The notes under the pieces were generated by a model. The model searched no databases, was not told the origin of the DNA, and saw only the letters and a list, made by a program, of their open reading frames with translations. From NCBI GenBank assembly GCA_020161405.1, contig JAIUOD010000006.1, positions 1-64,000 of the forward strand: DNA of 64,000 bases, given 5' to 3'. Position numbers and translations under genes: made by a program. Shown in pieces: positions 1 to 8,031 of this stretch. This DNA comes from Pseudomonadota bacterium. Its GTDB lineage: Bacteria > Pseudomonadota > Alphaproteobacteria > Caulobacterales > Aquidulcibacteraceae. How positions within the stretch are numbered: position 1 is the first letter of the stretch; each line of letters starts with the position of its first letter.

Positions 1-250
1 CAAGGATGAAAGCAGGTAGCGCAACAGAGGCGCATATAGATTTTAAATGCCGTGGCGGGATATTGATAATTAATCGCTTAATTCTACCTTCCGCGCAATC
101 TTGTAATTTGGAACACATTAATTCGATGTGTTGATGCATTAGTAATTTATCTTGCGGGCTTACAATTTCGTAAGCCGCTTCAACAAAGCTGCAGAAGTCG
201 GAACGAAGGATATGGTAATATTCTTCCATAGTAAATTGTTGTTGGGTCAT
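1..250 (-). CDS. Phage terminase large subunit, N-terminal fragment (runs off left edge)
   Basis: Translating the minus strand from the ATG at 250 gives 83 uninterrupted codons to the window edge. Around residues 60-71 the protein has the motif INIPPRHLKS, the variant Walker A of many large terminases, followed by SVALPAFIL, which is also usual there. The large terminase is the ATPase-nuclease motor that packages phage DNA into proheads. Only the start of the ATPase domain is visible; the Walker B and nuclease domain would lie to the left. It is last in a leftward series after the DUF5681 and methyltransferase genes, an order that suggests a prophage or prophage-derived element. The RBS is weak. 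The family call is fairly safe; whether the gene is intact cannot be seen. Confidence 0.8.
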   Translation of the reverse strand, partial: MTQQQFTMEEYYHILRSDFCSFVEAAYEIVSPQDKLLMHQHIELMCSKLQDCAEGRIKRLIINIPPRHLKSICASVALPAFIL

Positions 251-296
251 GATATTAATCTTTCTGAAAAGTGGAATTTTGAACAAGGGATTTCGC

Positions 297-315
297 TCGC
301 AGGATAATCCTGCGA
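297..315. promoter_or_regulatory. Perfect 19-nt palindrome between terminase and DUF5681 genes
   Basis: The arms TCGCAGGAT and ATCCTGCGA flank a single central A. The site lies in the 118-nt gap between the DUF5681 stop and the terminase start. A perfect 9-bp dyad with a one-base centre suits a dimeric repressor site better than an RNA hairpin, because the loop would be too short. No regulator can be assigned. Confidence 0.4.
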
Positions 316-368
316 TTGGGGAGGGCTGAAATTGGAGGAAGGTTAAAAGTTTGAACTAAGCTATTGAC

Positions 369-821
369 CTATGAGGTGTCTTCGGGATCAGTCATGGGGA
401 TTGTATTGCGGATACGATTAGCAATCCTCGCCATGACATTTGCTTCAGATTCAGTAGGTTGCAAAGGCACAGATTTGGCTTGTTTGGCGGCCTCAGCATC
501 TTCCATGCGCTCAATATAATGGGCCAATTGAACGATAGCCTTTAAGTCGCCTCCAGCAGCTTTATTGACCAATTGCTCTACAGCGATATCAAGCTTGGTG
601 CGCTTAATGCGTTTGCCACCCTTATTAACCTCAATACGTTCGCTTAAAGCTTTGCGTAAAATAGTAGACATACTTTTCGAGCCACTTGGACGACCTCTGG
701 GATTACCAGACTGCCCGGGCTTGAATTGAGAATGCTTTGGCGGTTTGCCATAGCCAATGTCATATGGAGCATCATCGAGATTTTCTGGCAAGTTAATTGG
801 TTGAGGAGGAGTTTTAGGCAT
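369..821 (-). CDS. DUF5681 domain protein of phage-like element
   Basis: A small basic protein of 150 residues. Residues 25-50 hold the Gly/Pro/Arg-rich segment with FKPGQSGNPRGRPSGSKS that defines DUF5681. The remainder is predicted helical and charged. Members of this family commonly sit beside ParB-type methyltransferases and large terminases in alphaproteobacterial prophage-like elements, which is the arrangement here. Its place directly before the terminase makes a role in packaging, perhaps as a small-terminase-like DNA binder, a reasonable guess, but the sequence does not prove it. The start overlaps the end of the methyltransferase gene by 8 nt, so the two are probably translationally coupled. 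Confidence 0.8.
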   Translation of the reverse strand: MPKTPPQPINLPENLDDAPYDIGYGKPPKHSQFKPGQSGNPRGRPSGSKSMSTILRKALSERIEVNKGGKRIKRTKLDIAVEQLVNKAAGGDLKAIVQLAHYIERMEDAEAAKQAKSVPLQPTESEANVMARIANRIRNTIPMTDPEDTS

Positions 822-2172
822 TGGACGCCTCCATCATAATTGAAATTGAATTGAATGTTTGGCCCGAAGCAACATGTATGGCTTCGTCACCCGTATAATT
901 CTGCCAACGCCTAATAATAGTATCGCAATATATCGGATCAAGTTCGATACCATAGCAAATACGACCGACACGCTCTGCCGCCATCAAGGTAGTGCCGCTA
1001 CCTAAGAAGGGATCGAGGATGATTTCGCCCTTGGTGGTGGTATCAAGGATAGCATCAGCCACCATTTTAACTGGCTTAACTGTCGGGTGTAATTCCGCTA
1101 GCCTGCCTTCATCAGATTGTTTAGAAAAAGTATTGGCACATGGATATTCCCAGACATTAGTGCGGTAACGGCCATGCTTGCCTAATTCAACATTGTTACG
1201 GTGAGGGGCTTTGCCATTTTTATAGACCGCAATCATTTCATGCTTAGAGCGATAAAGACTGCCCATACCGCCATTGTCTTTCACCCAAACGCAAATATTC
1301 TTAAGTTCGCTATAATGCGCGCTACCTGCTTTCAAGAGATGCTCAAGATGGCGCCAGTCCATACAGATGTAATGAAGTGAGCCTTCTTTGCTAAATTCCA
1401 CCATCAAGGTACAAGCAGCTTTAAGAAAATCAATAAATGCGCCATCAGACATTTCGCCTGATGCCATTTTAAATTCTCGGTGTTTGACTTTACCAGTTCC
1501 AGAAACATGGCCATCAATCTTGACGTTATATGGTGGGTCAGTGAATATTGATGATGCCAGTTTATTTTTGCCAACATCATTAAAAAGAGCTACGTATGTT
1601 TCAGCTTCCAGTGAATTGCCGCATATCAAACGATGCGGGCCAAGTTGCCATATATCACCCAGTTGGGTGATTGGTGGTATTTGCGGCAGTTTCGGAAGTT
1701 CGTCGGCTTTATCAGCTGATTTGCTAATCTCACCTGCTATCATTAAATCAATTTCGCCAACAGAAAAGCCGGTAAGTTCAACGTCAACTTCTAGTTCTAA
1801 AACCGATAATTCAAGAAACAATTGGCCAAGTTTTTCATTATCCCAAGATGAAAGCTCAGGTAATTTATTTAGCGCAATCATCATCAAGTTAAGTTCATTC
1901 TTTGACAGATGATCAATCTTGACGACCGGTATTTCTGGTAGCCCAAGTTTAATCGTTGCCTCAACGCAGGCATGGCCCGCATAGATAATATTGTCAGCGT
2001 CGACTAGAACTGGGATAACCATTCCAAAGGCTTCTATGCTTCTGGCAATCTTCCTGATTTGTAATGGACTATGTTTGCGAGGCGATTTTGGGTTTGGTAT
2101 TAGAAGTGCGGGATTAATATATTCAACAGCGACCCTAGTGAACATATTGGGTGGTTGATTAGGTATGGTCAT
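814..2172 (-). CDS. ParB-domain fused DNA (adenine) methyltransferase
   Basis: Residues about 15-110 form a ParB/Srx-like N-terminal domain with the segment IYAGHACVEA at 64-73, a variant of the ParB GHRR-type box. A methyltransferase domain follows. It has the catalytic motif TDPPY at 211-215, a conserved HPTVKP at 362-367 and the S-adenosylmethionine motif FLGSGTT at 389-395. Catalytic motif before SAM motif is the beta-class order, and DPPY usually indicates N6-adenine methylation. Such ParB-methylase fusions are typical of phages and mobile elements, where they modify the element's own DNA or counter host restriction. No cognate restriction enzyme lies beside it, so it is probably an orphan. 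A hairpin overlaps its RBS. Confidence 0.88.
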   Translation of the reverse strand: MTIPNQPPNMFTRVAVEYINPALLIPNPKSPRKHSPLQIRKIARSIEAFGMVIPVLVDADNIIYAGHACVEATIKLGLPEIPVVKIDHLSKNELNLMMIALNKLPELSSWDNEKLGQLFLELSVLELEVDVELTGFSVGEIDLMIAGEISKSADKADELPKLPQIPPITQLGDIWQLGPHRLICGNSLEAETYVALFNDVGKNKLASSIFTDPPYNVKIDGHVSGTGKVKHREFKMASGEMSDGAFIDFLKAACTLMVEFSKEGSLHYICMDWRHLEHLLKAGSAHYSELKNICVWVKDNGGMGSLYRSKHEMIAVYKNGKAPHRNNVELGKHGRYRTNVWEYPCANTFSKQSDEGRLAELHPTVKPVKMVADAILDTTTKGEIILDPFLGSGTTLMAAERVGRICYGIELDPIYCDTIIRRWQNYTGDEAIHVASGQTFNSISIMMEASNA

Positions 2173-2180
2173 AATGATTG

Positions 2181-2200
2181 GCCTTTCAATTTAGAAAGGC
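2181..2200 (-). promoter_or_regulatory. Hairpin covering the methyltransferase ribosome-binding site
   Basis: The arms GCCTTTC and GAAAGGC pair with a six-base loop just upstream of the methyltransferase ATG at 2172. On the minus strand the only SD-like purine run, GAAAGG, is inside the stem, about nine bases before the start. If it folds, the mRNA would limit translation of this gene. The pairing is seen directly; the regulatory role is inferred. Confidence 0.45.
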
Positions 2201-2231
2201 TCTTAAATATAAACAGGGAATCAAGATTTAT

Positions 2232-2260
2232 AGTTCAAAAATGCAAGAATTTTTTGAACT
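2232..2260 (-). terminator. Weak AT-rich hairpin after the 2265-2921 gene
   Basis: The arms AGTTCAAAAA and TTTTTGAACT enclose a nine-base loop, four bases past the stop of the leftward unknown gene. The stem is AT-rich and there is no strong U-tract beyond it, so termination may be inefficient and could allow read-through into the methyltransferase. Confidence 0.4.
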
Positions 2261-2264
2261 AAAA

Positions 2265-2921
2265 CTAATCAGTATAACTAACATCCAATAAATCGGCCGA
2301 TGTGATCTTAAATTCAGACACCAAGATTTCTTCCTTTAAGTCCGCGGCGTATTTGATAATTTCCTTGACTAAATTTGGGTTTTCAAAAAACCAGAAATAA
2401 GTCGGTATAAGTTTAAGTTCGTTTTGCATCAGGTCAATGACTTTTGCTAAGGCCATAGATAAATGAATGACTGGAACGCTTTTCCTCCAAACCCGCGCTC
2501 TTAGATTATCTATATCGCCAATTCCTTCGTAATCAGCCAGCTCGTCAATAAAGGCTTGAATGGTTGGGCGCTGTTTAGATTCTGGATTTTTCGCTTCTTC
2601 TAACCACCTTTTTGCTATGAAGGCTGCATTCAACCGGTCTTGCAATGTTTCATCGAACTTCTTTTCAATTTGTTCGAACTGGCTTTCTTTCAAATCAAGA
2701 AATATCGGCTTTATTTTTTGATAGGATGAAGCCCAGGTGTCGTCAGTTTTTCTTTTATGATGAAGATATTTAGTAATTAGACCCATCATGCACAGGTCAA
2801 TTTTATCTGATTTGTATTGCGCAGGGGGATAAGCAATAAGTGAGAATAATGCCGCGGCAATTTCATATGGTTCGGTAACCGCAAAATCAAAAATGATATG
2901 GTTGGGATCTAAATCAGTCAT
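2265..2921 (-). CDS. Hypothetical protein in phage-like module
   Basis: The longest open frame begins at 3140, but its first 73 residues run through the palindromic intergenic DNA and look non-coding. The ATG at 2921, followed by TDLDPN, gives a 218-residue soluble protein and leaves room for a divergent promoter. It is predicted mostly helical, with Lys/Glu-rich segments such as LKESQFEQIEKKFDE in the middle and no membrane segment. I do not recognise a family. It leads the leftward unit of methyltransferase, DUF5681 and terminase, so it is probably an element-specific protein. The function is unknown. Confidence 0.6.
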   Translation of the reverse strand: MTDLDPNHIIFDFAVTEPYEIAAALFSLIAYPPAQYKSDKIDLCMMGLITKYLHHKRKTDDTWASSYQKIKPIFLDLKESQFEQIEKKFDETLQDRLNAAFIAKRWLEEAKNPESKQRPTIQAFIDELADYEGIGDIDNLRARVWRKSVPVIHLSMALAKVIDLMQNELKLIPTYFWFFENPNLVKEIIKYAADLKEEILVSEFKITSADLLDVSYTD

Positions 2922-3011
2922 ACATCTAATTTCAGCCGAATATAATAAAAACGCAATAGGTGCGCACTTAAAGCTGGACTTAGTCATATATCCAAGCATT
3001 GGTTGGTAGCA

Positions 3012-3060
3012 CCCGCGACGCGGGCTTTGCTCGGTAGTAGCAATCGGATTGGCCGATTGC
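3012..3060. promoter_or_regulatory. Two palindromes in the divergent intergenic region
   Basis: The 157-nt gap between the leftward unknown gene (start 2921) and the rightward DUF3489 gene (start 3079) holds two dyads. CCCGCG-A-CGCGGG is at 3012-3024, a GC block in AT-rich surroundings. GCAATCGG-ATTGG-CCGATTGC is at 3040-3060. The second ends 18 nt before the DUF3489 start. Their position between the packaging module and the recombinase cassette suits an element-encoded repressor, but no such regulator is in the window. Confidence 0.4.
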
Positions 3061-3078
3061 AAAACTACAGGTGCAATT

Positions 3079-3450
3079 ATGAGCAGTAAAAAATCTAATT
3101 CAAAAGTTAATGTTGAAGCTATCTGCATTGATGAAATCAATCACGATCAGTCCGAAGGGAAATTAAAAACATCATCAGAGACAAAGGCGGATCTTTTAAG
3201 TGATTTAGTAAAGTCACCAACTTCAGGAAAACCAACAAAGCAACAAATCATCATCGACCTTCTATCGCGCGAAGGCGGTGCATGCCTTGAAGAAATGATA
3301 GAAGCCACAAATTGGCAAAAGCATTCAGTACGCGGAGTAATTTCTGGCAGCCTCAAAAAGAAGCTCGGATTTAAAATTCAATCAAGAATAACTGGCAATG
3401 TTCGGTCCTATTTTATTGAAGCCGCAACTAACAATGCGGAGGTTCGATAA
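3079..3450 (+). CDS. DUF3489 domain protein of recombinase cassette
   Basis: The C-terminal half matches DUF3489: a run like TKQQIIIDLLSREGGACLEE, then WQKHSVRGVISG and a KKKLG segment, a winged-helix-like fold probably binding DNA. The N-terminal 40 residues are polar and probably disordered. I chose the ATG at 3079 because a purine-rich CAGGTG sits just upstream; the TTG at 3049 would place the start inside the palindrome. The next gene starts directly after its stop. DUF3489, DUF2924 and a large serine recombinase form a conserved three-gene cassette in alphaproteobacterial mobile elements, which suggests an accessory role in recombination. The precise role is unknown. Confidence 0.75.
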   Translation: MSSKKSNSKVNVEAICIDEINHDQSEGKLKTSSETKADLLSDLVKSPTSGKPTKQQIIIDLLSREGGACLEEMIEATNWQKHSVRGVISGSLKKKLGFKIQSRITGNVRSYFIEAATNNAEVR

Positions 3451-3951
3451 ATGTCATATCATTACAAAAAAAACCTTGTGGCCTTATTAAGTGAGCTTGA
3501 GCACTGCGAAGACAGGAAGCGATTGGTAAAACTGTGGCCAGAATTTTACGAACAGCCGATTCCTAAAGGCCTGAGCACTAAATTATTGCGATTAGCCATA
3601 ATCTACCGCATCAAAGAGAAATTAAATGGCGGGCTGAACCCCGCCATTCGCAAATATCTATTTCAATTGGCGAAAGCGAATAATAAAGCCGTGCAATTGA
3701 AATTGCCGGTTAAGTCTATTTTGAAACCTGGAAGTCACCTAATCCGACAATGGCACGGGGAAACCTATCAAGTTAAAATTGTTGAAAATGGTTATGAATA
3801 TGATGGAAATGTTTATAAAAGCCTTTCGGAAATAGCAAGAAACATAACGGGTATCCATCTAAATGGACCCAAATTTTTCGGATTGCGAAAACCTGCAAAT
3901 GTAAAAGAGCCTAAATCCAACCTCATTAAACAAGGGGATTTGGCGACATGA
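3451..3951 (+). CDS. DUF2924 domain protein of recombinase cassette
   Basis: The protein has 166 residues. An N-terminal helical part contains LSTKLLRLAIIYRIKEKLNGG, and a C-terminal part has LKPGSHLIRQWHG, GYEYDGNVYKSLSEIARNITG and HLNGPKFFGL. These are the marks of DUF2924, whose C-terminal portion resembles a small DNA-binding module of the RAMA type. It starts at the base after the DUF3489 stop and overlaps the recombinase start by 4 nt (ATGA), so all three genes should be translated together. The consistent partnership with serine recombinases suggests an accessory factor such as a directionality or target-site protein. That is inference from context. Confidence 0.85.
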   Translation: MSYHYKKNLVALLSELEHCEDRKRLVKLWPEFYEQPIPKGLSTKLLRLAIIYRIKEKLNGGLNPAIRKYLFQLAKANNKAVQLKLPVKSILKPGSHLIRQWHGETYQVKIVENGYEYDGNVYKSLSEIARNITGIHLNGPKFFGLRKPANVKEPKSNLIKQGDLAT

Positions 3952-5504
3952 ATAAAATCAGATGCGCAATTTATACCCGTAAATCGTCTGAAGAGGGCTT
4001 GGATATGGAGTTTAATTCCCTTCACGCTCAACGCGAAGCTTGTGAAGCATATATAACTAGCCAAAAGCACGAAGGTTGGGTTTTACTAAAAGAGAAATAT
4101 GATGATGGCGGCATATCAGGCGGAACCATGAACCGTAGCGGATTGAAGGCACTGCTTGATGATATTGAAGCGGGGAAGGTCGATATAGTCGTGGTCTATA
4201 GAGTTGATAGATTAACTCGCTCCCTTGCCGACTTTGCTCGCATGGTTGAGATATTTGATGAAAGGAAAGTATCATTTGTATCTGTTACCCAGCAGTTTAA
4301 TACTACTTCTTCCATGGGTAGGTTAACGCTGAATGTTCTATTATCCTTCGCCCAGTTTGAGCGCGAAGTAACAGGCGAGCGCATACGCGATAAATTCCTT
4401 GCTTCGGCCCAAAAGGGTATTTGGATGGGCGGGTTCCTGCCGCTTGGTTACAATGTCAAAGATAGGAAGCTATTTATAAACGAAAATAATGCAGAAATCG
4501 TGCGGCATATATTCAGTCGCTATCTTGAACTTAAAAGTGTTCGTTTGCTTGCAGATGAAGTTGCTGCCGAAAACCTTCGGTCCAAGCTCATCGATGCAAT
4601 TGTAAATGATGAATTGCGCCCACCAAAGGCGACACTATCAAGGGCCGGCATATATAAACTCATAGACAACCCAATCTATATTGGCAAAACCAAACATAAA
4701 GGCAAGATATACGAAGGGCAACACGAAGGGATAATCGATATAAAAACTTGGGAAGAAGTTCAGGCGCTTCTGAAAAACCCAAACTTGCGCCAACCCCAGA
4801 CCCCAAGGAAAACGACTTTGTCGCCGCTCCTTGGAAAACTGATAGATGCGGAGAATGATGATTTAGTGGCAACCTTTACCAAACGCCGCAATGAATATCA
4901 TCGATATTACATATCAAGACGCGCTAAATGTAATGCCGACAGAAGCGGATGGCGCCTACCTGCATTAAGAGTTGAAGAAATAGTTTCAACCCAGCTAAAA
5001 GCTTTCCTATCAAATCCATCTTTTTTATCTGCGGCACTCACCGCAACAACTGGCGACATTTATGTGCTTAATCAAGTTATTGCCAAAGCCAATGAGTTTC
5101 TCTCGAAATCAGAAACTGAAATCTTCCAATCTATTTTAAAACAAGCCCAATTCAGAAATAATGACATTCTATTTCGAATAAATCTAAAGCCAATATTTCC
5201 AAATGACATCAATTCGGAAATGGCTGAAATCATCTATGAGTATACAGTGCCCCTCAAAATGCAAAGAAAGACAATCGGTATGACCCTAGTTGTCCCAACC
5301 GAAAAAGAACAAGCTAAAGAAGTCGACGCCAACAAACTTCTCGCCATTGCAAGGGCCCATCTATGGTGGGATGATTGGTTAAATGGCCGCGCCCAGAGCA
5401 TGAAAGAAATCGCTGCACGAGATGGTTTTCACCCCTGTTATGTTGGCGATGTAATGCACTTGGCGTTTGTTGAGCCGAGGGAGGTGGAGAGGATGGTTGG
5501 CTAG
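3948..5504 (+). CDS. Large serine recombinase / site-specific integrase
   Basis: The N-terminal resolvase domain (about 1-150) has the catalytic segment YTRKSSEE with the nucleophile serine near residue 13, the active-site stretch YRVDRLTRS and the long helix ending GERIRDK. A recombinase domain follows at about 160-270, with FLPLGYNV and a helical DNA-binding part. The region near 290-350 lacks the Cys pairs of the usual zinc ribbon, as is common when the enzyme is encoded with DUF2924. A C-terminal helix-turn-helix-like part has MKEIAARDGF. At 518 residues it is full length. It presumably integrates and excises the element; attachment sites of such enzymes often lie beside the gene. A palindrome TGGCTAGCCA overlaps its stop codon. 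Confidence 0.93.
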   Translation: MNKIRCAIYTRKSSEEGLDMEFNSLHAQREACEAYITSQKHEGWVLLKEKYDDGGISGGTMNRSGLKALLDDIEAGKVDIVVVYRVDRLTRSLADFARMVEIFDERKVSFVSVTQQFNTTSSMGRLTLNVLLSFAQFEREVTGERIRDKFLASAQKGIWMGGFLPLGYNVKDRKLFINENNAEIVRHIFSRYLELKSVRLLADEVAAENLRSKLIDAIVNDELRPPKATLSRAGIYKLIDNPIYIGKTKHKGKIYEGQHEGIIDIKTWEEVQALLKNPNLRQPQTPRKTTLSPLLGKLIDAENDDLVATFTKRRNEYHRYYISRRAKCNADRSGWRLPALRVEEIVSTQLKAFLSNPSFLSAALTATTGDIYVLNQVIAKANEFLSKSETEIFQSILKQAQFRNNDILFRINLKPIFPNDINSEMAEIIYEYTVPLKMQRKTIGMTLVVPTEKEQAKEVDANKLLAIARAHLWWDDWLNGRAQSMKEIAARDGFHPCYVGDVMHLAFVEPREVERMVG

Positions 5505-5762
5505 CCAGCCAGGCAATTAGTGATGAGTTTTAAATGTAAATGATCCATACTTGCAAAATAATAGATAGCGATATTCAACCTATGAGGCCAATCGGAACAA
5601 CGAAAAGGCGAAAGCAATAGAAATATAGTCTAAAGTGCTTAACTCCATAGACAATATCTGAAGTTTGAATATCAATTGTTTGCAAGTTACGAATTAGTTT
5701 CGGTTTGTCCGAATATTAGTTGGAAACCTTTCGAAAATGCTTAATCATAGGAAACGAGTAAA

Positions 5763-8030
5763 ATGGCTATTTGGAACGGCAACCCGCAAACAGTTGGAAT
5801 ATTGGATCTAGCGGCTAAGTGGAAAAGAGACTGTTTACTTGGAGACGGAAGCATAATTGGCAATGAAAATCTCTGGACTTTAGAGAATTTGACTTCTCTC
5901 CAATCTGCCTTTTTTAACAATCCTCAGAAAGGACCAAGGACCTTCATTGAGAAGCTCAGTGATCAAGTCGACGCAAAAGGTGATTTGGTTCAAAGACTCT
6001 GCTCTGAAGTCCTTTTGATTCTCTATCTTTTCCCAGCCGAGTCATCGATTGGACCTGCTAAAAAGGCTGAAAAAATTGACTTGATATTCCAAAAAACCGG
6101 CGTCTCAAGAAGCGTCGTAAATGCGCTGAGCATTGAAGTCTTGAAGGGAATAGGAAGTTCAGGCACGGCTTTTAATACAAAAATGCCCAATGAATTTGGG
6201 TATCTTATTGATATATCAGTAGAACTAAAAAGAATGTCGAAGGCCGAAATAGAGGATAAGCTTTCAGATCCATGGAAGTTTGGCGCTTGGCTTGATTTGC
6301 AAAATGGTAGCGGCGTAAGAGCGTTTAGGCACATTTGCATGTATTTGCTTTTCCCGGCGTATTTCGAACGAATTGCAAGCATAAGACATAAGCGAGAAAT
6401 TTTGGCCGCATTTTCCGATAAAATTTCTGACCCTGATATATTGAAAGATAAAAGCCAATTAGGCGTTGACAAAGCAGTTTTCGAAATCAGGAAAAAATTG
6501 GAAGTTCAATTTGGTACAAATGAAATAGATTTCTACAAAGGAGAAATTGAAAATCTTTGGCGCAATACAAAACAGCCAATCGAAAGTGCTAAACCGTTAG
6601 CCAAAGAGCGTGATACCAACAGAAGGTTTTGGCTTGAGAAAACCAAAGTAAAAGGGCGCCAAGACCGCGAGAATGGGGAACACGCTTTGGGAAATTCCTT
6701 ATGGTCTCCCCACAAATCTTCAGATGGAAAAGATATATACAAATCAATGCGAGAAGTTAAAGAAGGGGACCTGGTATTTCATCTTATTGACAATGCCGGC
6801 GTTTCTGGGATTTCGGTTGCGACAAGCAAAGTCATAAAGGATCTCAAAGGGCTTGATGGTACCGAATGGGAAGGGCAAAAATGCATCGAAGTCAAACTTG
6901 AAGAATATATAACTTTAGATCCATTCTTAGATAAACAGTGGTTCTTTAATGCCAGCCCTTACGATAAGTTACTATCTAATTGCCTCGGAAAATACAAAAA
7001 TCTATTTTTCACAAAAGACTTGGAATTCAGACAGGGCGCTTACCTAACTGAGCTTCCACCAGAAATAGTTTCAATCTTTGCGCAGACCTATCTTGAACAC
7101 AGTGGCAAATCCCTTCCCCATCTCAAAGGTTTTTCGCCACGAATTAAAGGATTTAAAGATGTGCGTGAGTATTCAAGCAGCCAACTTGCTAGTGAATTAT
7201 TTCTTGAAGAAGAAGAGATAGACAGAATCCTTACGATATTAGCTGCGAAGCGCAATATCATTATCCAAGGCCCTCCAGGAGTTGGCAAGTCGTTTGCCGC
7301 CAAACGACTAGCATATGCTCACATTGGTCGTAAAAATGATGAATTCATAGAATTTGTCCAATTTCACCAATCGTATTCGTATGAAGATTTTGTAGAAGGT
7401 TACAAACCATATGAAAACGGCTTCAAGTTAAAGGAAGGAAAATTTGTTGCCTTCTGTCGAATGGCGCTAGAAAACCCGGACGAAACTTTCGTTTTTATCA
7501 TAGATGAAATCAATCGCGGCAATTTAAGTAAAATCCTTGGCGAATTGATGCTGCTAATTGAATCCGATAAACGTGATTCAAAATGGGCCCTGAAATTGGC
7601 CTCCGGTGATGTGCCGTTTTATGTGCCAGAAAATGTTTATATAATTGGCCTGATGAATACTGCTGATAGATCGCTTTCTGTTGTTGATTATGCCCTGAGG
7701 CGTCGCTTCTCTTTTCTTGATTTTAATTCTAAAATTCAGTCTTTAAAGTTTAAGGAACACCTTGAGAATTATGGTGTTTCTTCGGCTAAAATTGACTTTA
7801 TCATTTCCAAAATGTCGGCCCTTAACAATGAAATCATTGGCGATAGGATTAACCTAGGCAGGGGATTTGAAATAGGACACAGCTATTTCTGTGATGGTCC
7901 ATTTGATACCGAAACCGAAGATGAATGGTGGACTAGAATCGCATCAACCGAAATACTGCCGTTACTAAGAGAATATTGGTTCGATAACGAGGGCAAGATT
8001 GATTTATGGGATGCGGAGCTATTAGGTTAG
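5763..8030 (+). CDS. mcrB: McrB-type GTPase of a type IV restriction system, with EVE-like region
   Basis: McrB is the GTP-driven motor that recognises modified DNA and activates the McrC nuclease. The AAA+ domain is complete: GPPGVGKS at about 503-510, the Walker B and McrB signature IIDEINRGNLSK near 579-590, and MNTADRS at 631-637. Residues roughly 285-400 (starting RRFWLEKT, with LGNSLWSP and EGDLVFHL) resemble an EVE/PUA-type modified-base reader in place of the E. coli McrB N-terminal domain. Residues 1-280 form a helical region I do not recognise. At 755 residues it is much longer than E. coli McrB (about 460). A clear RBS (AGGAAACGAG) precedes the ATG, and mcrC starts one base after the stop. 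The substrate could be modified cytosine in phage DNA. Confidence 0.9.
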   Translation: MAIWNGNPQTVGILDLAAKWKRDCLLGDGSIIGNENLWTLENLTSLQSAFFNNPQKGPRTFIEKLSDQVDAKGDLVQRLCSEVLLILYLFPAESSIGPAKKAEKIDLIFQKTGVSRSVVNALSIEVLKGIGSSGTAFNTKMPNEFGYLIDISVELKRMSKAEIEDKLSDPWKFGAWLDLQNGSGVRAFRHICMYLLFPAYFERIASIRHKREILAAFSDKISDPDILKDKSQLGVDKAVFEIRKKLEVQFGTNEIDFYKGEIENLWRNTKQPIESAKPLAKERDTNRRFWLEKTKVKGRQDRENGEHALGNSLWSPHKSSDGKDIYKSMREVKEGDLVFHLIDNAGVSGISVATSKVIKDLKGLDGTEWEGQKCIEVKLEEYITLDPFLDKQWFFNASPYDKLLSNCLGKYKNLFFTKDLEFRQGAYLTELPPEIVSIFAQTYLEHSGKSLPHLKGFSPRIKGFKDVREYSSSQLASELFLEEEEIDRILTILAAKRNIIIQGPPGVGKSFAAKRLAYAHIGRKNDEFIEFVQFHQSYSYEDFVEGYKPYENGFKLKEGKFVAFCRMALENPDETFVFIIDEINRGNLSKILGELMLLIESDKRDSKWALKLASGDVPFYVPENVYIIGLMNTADRSLSVVDYALRRRFSFLDFNSKIQSLKFKEHLENYGVSSAKIDFIISKMSALNNEIIGDRINLGRGFEIGHSYFCDGPFDTETEDEWWTRIASTEILPLLREYWFDNEGKIDLWDAELLG

Positions 8031-8031
8031 T

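Noticed and set aside
1388..1912. 174-codon frame on the plus strand
   Set aside because: It is the antisense shadow of the ParB-methyltransferase.
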